Part shown: positions 62,925-64,000 of the stretch, piece by piece
How positions within the stretch are numbered: the first letter of the stretch is position 1
Layout: each line of letters begins with the position of its first letter
From: an uncultured Campylobacter sp.
Lineage (GTDB): Bacteria > Campylobacterota > Campylobacteria > Campylobacterales > Campylobacteraceae
Assembly (NCBI RefSeq): GCF_944323605.1
Contig: NZ_CALUTC010000009.1
Location: 1 to 64,000, forward strand
Length of the DNA: 64,000 nt
Direction of reading: 5' to 3'
Translations under genes and position numbers: made by a program
Notes under the pieces: generated by a model
Database searches by the model: none
Told to the model about the DNA's origin: nothing
Seen by the model: the letters and a program-made list of their open reading frames with translations, nothing else

Positions 62925-63971
62925 TCAAGCTAGAATATCCTTTTTAAAAATGCTTTTGCTAAATTTAAGACTTAAGTTTTCTTTTTCATTTTCCCTATAA
63001 ACGGTTAGCATTTTGTTTTGCTTTTCTATCTTTTCTAAGCTTTCTTTGCTTATGTTTGGATTATTTTCTATAAGGGCTTTTAAGTGCGGAAATTCCTTTA
63101 ATAGCCTTTGTAAATCCTCATCAAGCTCTTTATCTTTAAGCCTTAGCTTTGCCTTGCTAAGATTTATTATATCTATACTTTGAATACCAAATTTCTTAAA
63201 AGGATTTTCAAAATAATCCTTAATGCTTTGTGTGCTAAAGCCATTAAAATTTGAAAATATCTTATCATCAGGATCTATAACTAACTTTATACTTTTCTTT
63301 TTTTGCTCTTCGCTTAAAATTTCATCTACAGCTTCTTTTGCCCACCTTGTATAGCCCTCTAAATCAGAGCCACCCTTAGCAGAATGCTCTAACCTACTTA
63401 TTTTTAAGTCAAAATTCTTATCACTTTTTATGGCTTCGTTTAAAAGAGAATCAAGACTTAAGGGGTTTTGTTCCATTTTAGACTGCATATAGCCTTGTGT
63501 GCTTACAGCTTCTCTAAGCACTAAAATTTCCATTTTATCTAGTAAATTTTGATTATTTGTCTTATCTTTTACAGAATTTTTTAAAAGCAAAAATTCCTTA
63601 CCGTCTATCTTTTTATCTTTATTTAAATCAGCATCTAAGAAATTTCTATTTTGCATTATATCCTTATACCAAGCCTCTACAAAACTTGCAGCAGCACTAC
63701 TTAAAGCTATACTACCATCTTTTAAATTTAAAAAATTATGCTCGGCGAAATTTTTTCTTAAAAGCTCTAAACTTTCATCATTTAATCTAACTGAAATTTC
63801 TTTTTCATCGCTAAAAAATTTTACTATATTATCATCTTTTTTATATGAACTTATGCTATCTTGGCTAAACTCACTAGCCTCTCTTAGCCTAAGTTTAGAG
63901 GCAAAAGTTTTAAAAACAGCCTCATTTTTTGTAGCATAAAAGGAGCTAGTTGAGTTTATGAGTATAGCCAT
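62925..63971 (-). CDS. EF-hand protein of unknown function
   Basis: The 348-residue protein has no Sec signal (MAILINSTSSFYATKNEA). A calcium-binding EF loop lies at 115-126 (DLNKDKKIDGKE, with Asp115, Asn117, Asp119, Asp123 and Glu126 in ligand positions). The rest is mostly helical and charged, with a FKKFGIQSIDIINLSKAKLR centre and a Lys/Glu-rich C-terminus. The unsignalled, polar N-terminus is like the tandem-family proteins at the left end, so flagellar-type secretion is possible but unsupported by a promoter, which would lie outside the window or further upstream. Confidence 0.7.
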   Translation of the reverse strand: MAILINSTSSFYATKNEAVFKTFASKLRLREASEFSQDSISSYKKDDNIVKFFSDEKEISVRLNDESLELLRKNFAEHNFLNLKDGSIALSSAAASFVEAWYKDIMQNRNFLDADLNKDKKIDGKEFLLLKNSVKDKTNNQNLLDKMEILVLREAVSTQGYMQSKMEQNPLSLDSLLNEAIKSDKNFDLKISRLEHSAKGGSDLEGYTRWAKEAVDEILSEEQKKKSIKLVIDPDDKIFSNFNGFSTQSIKDYFENPFKKFGIQSIDIINLSKAKLRLKDKELDEDLQRLLKEFPHLKALIENNPNISKESLEKIEKQNKMLTVYRENEKENLSLKFSKSIFKKDILA

Positions 63972-63974
63972 TTT

Positions 63975-64000
63975 TTAATCCACACAAACAGGCTTTCCAT
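63975..64000 (-). CDS. Possible 3' end of an upstream gene (window edge)
   Basis: On the minus strand the last bases of the window read in frame as GKPVCVD and a TAA stop, three bases before the EF-hand start codon. It could be the tail of an upstream gene coupled to the EF-hand gene. Only seven residues are visible, so the claim is weak. Confidence 0.25.

Noticed and set aside
1..64000. rRNA, tRNA, CRISPR repeats, insertion sequences or prophage genes
   Set aside because: I looked for tRNA-like and regular repeat patterns, transposase or integrase motifs and phage structural genes and saw none.

Overview
This window is AT-rich chromosomal DNA (coding regions included) from a Campylobacter, most likely a thermotolerant relative of C. 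jejuni but not C. jejuni itself. The evidence is gene content and order: the flagellar block fliY-fliM-fliA-(membrane protein)-flhG-flhF-folK-aroQ, the block uppP-thrS-infC-ctsM, the run glmM-lspA-hemJ, a Dba/DsbI pair, and an oxidoreductase followed by a methionine-binding-type periplasmic protein. Each of these is a block I know from C. jejuni, but their mutual order here is shuffled. I saw no rRNA, tRNA, CRISPR array, prophage or insertion sequence.

Layout. 1-5000: a tandem family of related proteins (one cut by the left edge, three complete), a small secreted protein and a further unrelated protein. Two sigma-28 (FliA) type promoters drive this region, and a candidate small RNA sits inside it. 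5100-11300 (minus): flagellar switch, sigma-28 and flagellar-number/placement genes, led by aroQ and folK. 11360-17220: a futalosine-deaminase-like amidohydrolase, SppA, MiaA, MqnP, two small proteins and MoaA. 17430-20030: a periplasmic flavoprotein/cytochrome electron-transfer operon whose flavoprotein gene is broken while both tetraheme cytochromes are intact. 20100-26320: an ABC exporter, Ung, a lipoprotein, KgtP, a periplasmic protein and the orphan methyltransferase CtsM. 26500-34000: infC, thrS, uppP, a receiver-only regulator, nrdA and purB. 34200-38830: an ANT(6)-like nucleotidyltransferase, an ATP-grasp-like protein, a small secreted protein behind DccR-type operator repeats, a decayed DUF3737 gene and a MalY-type C-S lyase. 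38900-45300: glmM, lspA, hemJ, two cysteine-containing secreted proteins behind a G14 tract, a HemN-like radical SAM protein, pgeF and ribE. 45265-54960: dnaE, an HD protein, an SDR, rpsT-prfA, a lipoprotein, ribD and a membrane protein. 54950-60850: TerC, argB, argD, periplasmic asparaginase, DsbI and Dba. 60900-64000: a leader-peptide attenuator-like region in front of a 2-oxoglutarate/Fe(II)-type oxygenase and a MetQ-like protein, then an EF-hand protein.

How it fits together. The sigma-28 factor encoded at 7038-7745 probably transcribes the secreted-protein cluster at the left end, so the first 11 kb reads as a flagellum-linked unit. The most notable regulatory structures are (i) an 11-codon Met/Cys-rich reading frame followed by two mutually exclusive hairpins ahead of a methionine-uptake-type gene, (ii) a 14-G tract directly upstream of a -10 box, (iii) four TTCAC repeats at an 11-nt period, and (iv) the sigma-28 promoters. 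Several genes are decaying: the flavoprotein, the DUF3737 gene and possibly a response regulator.
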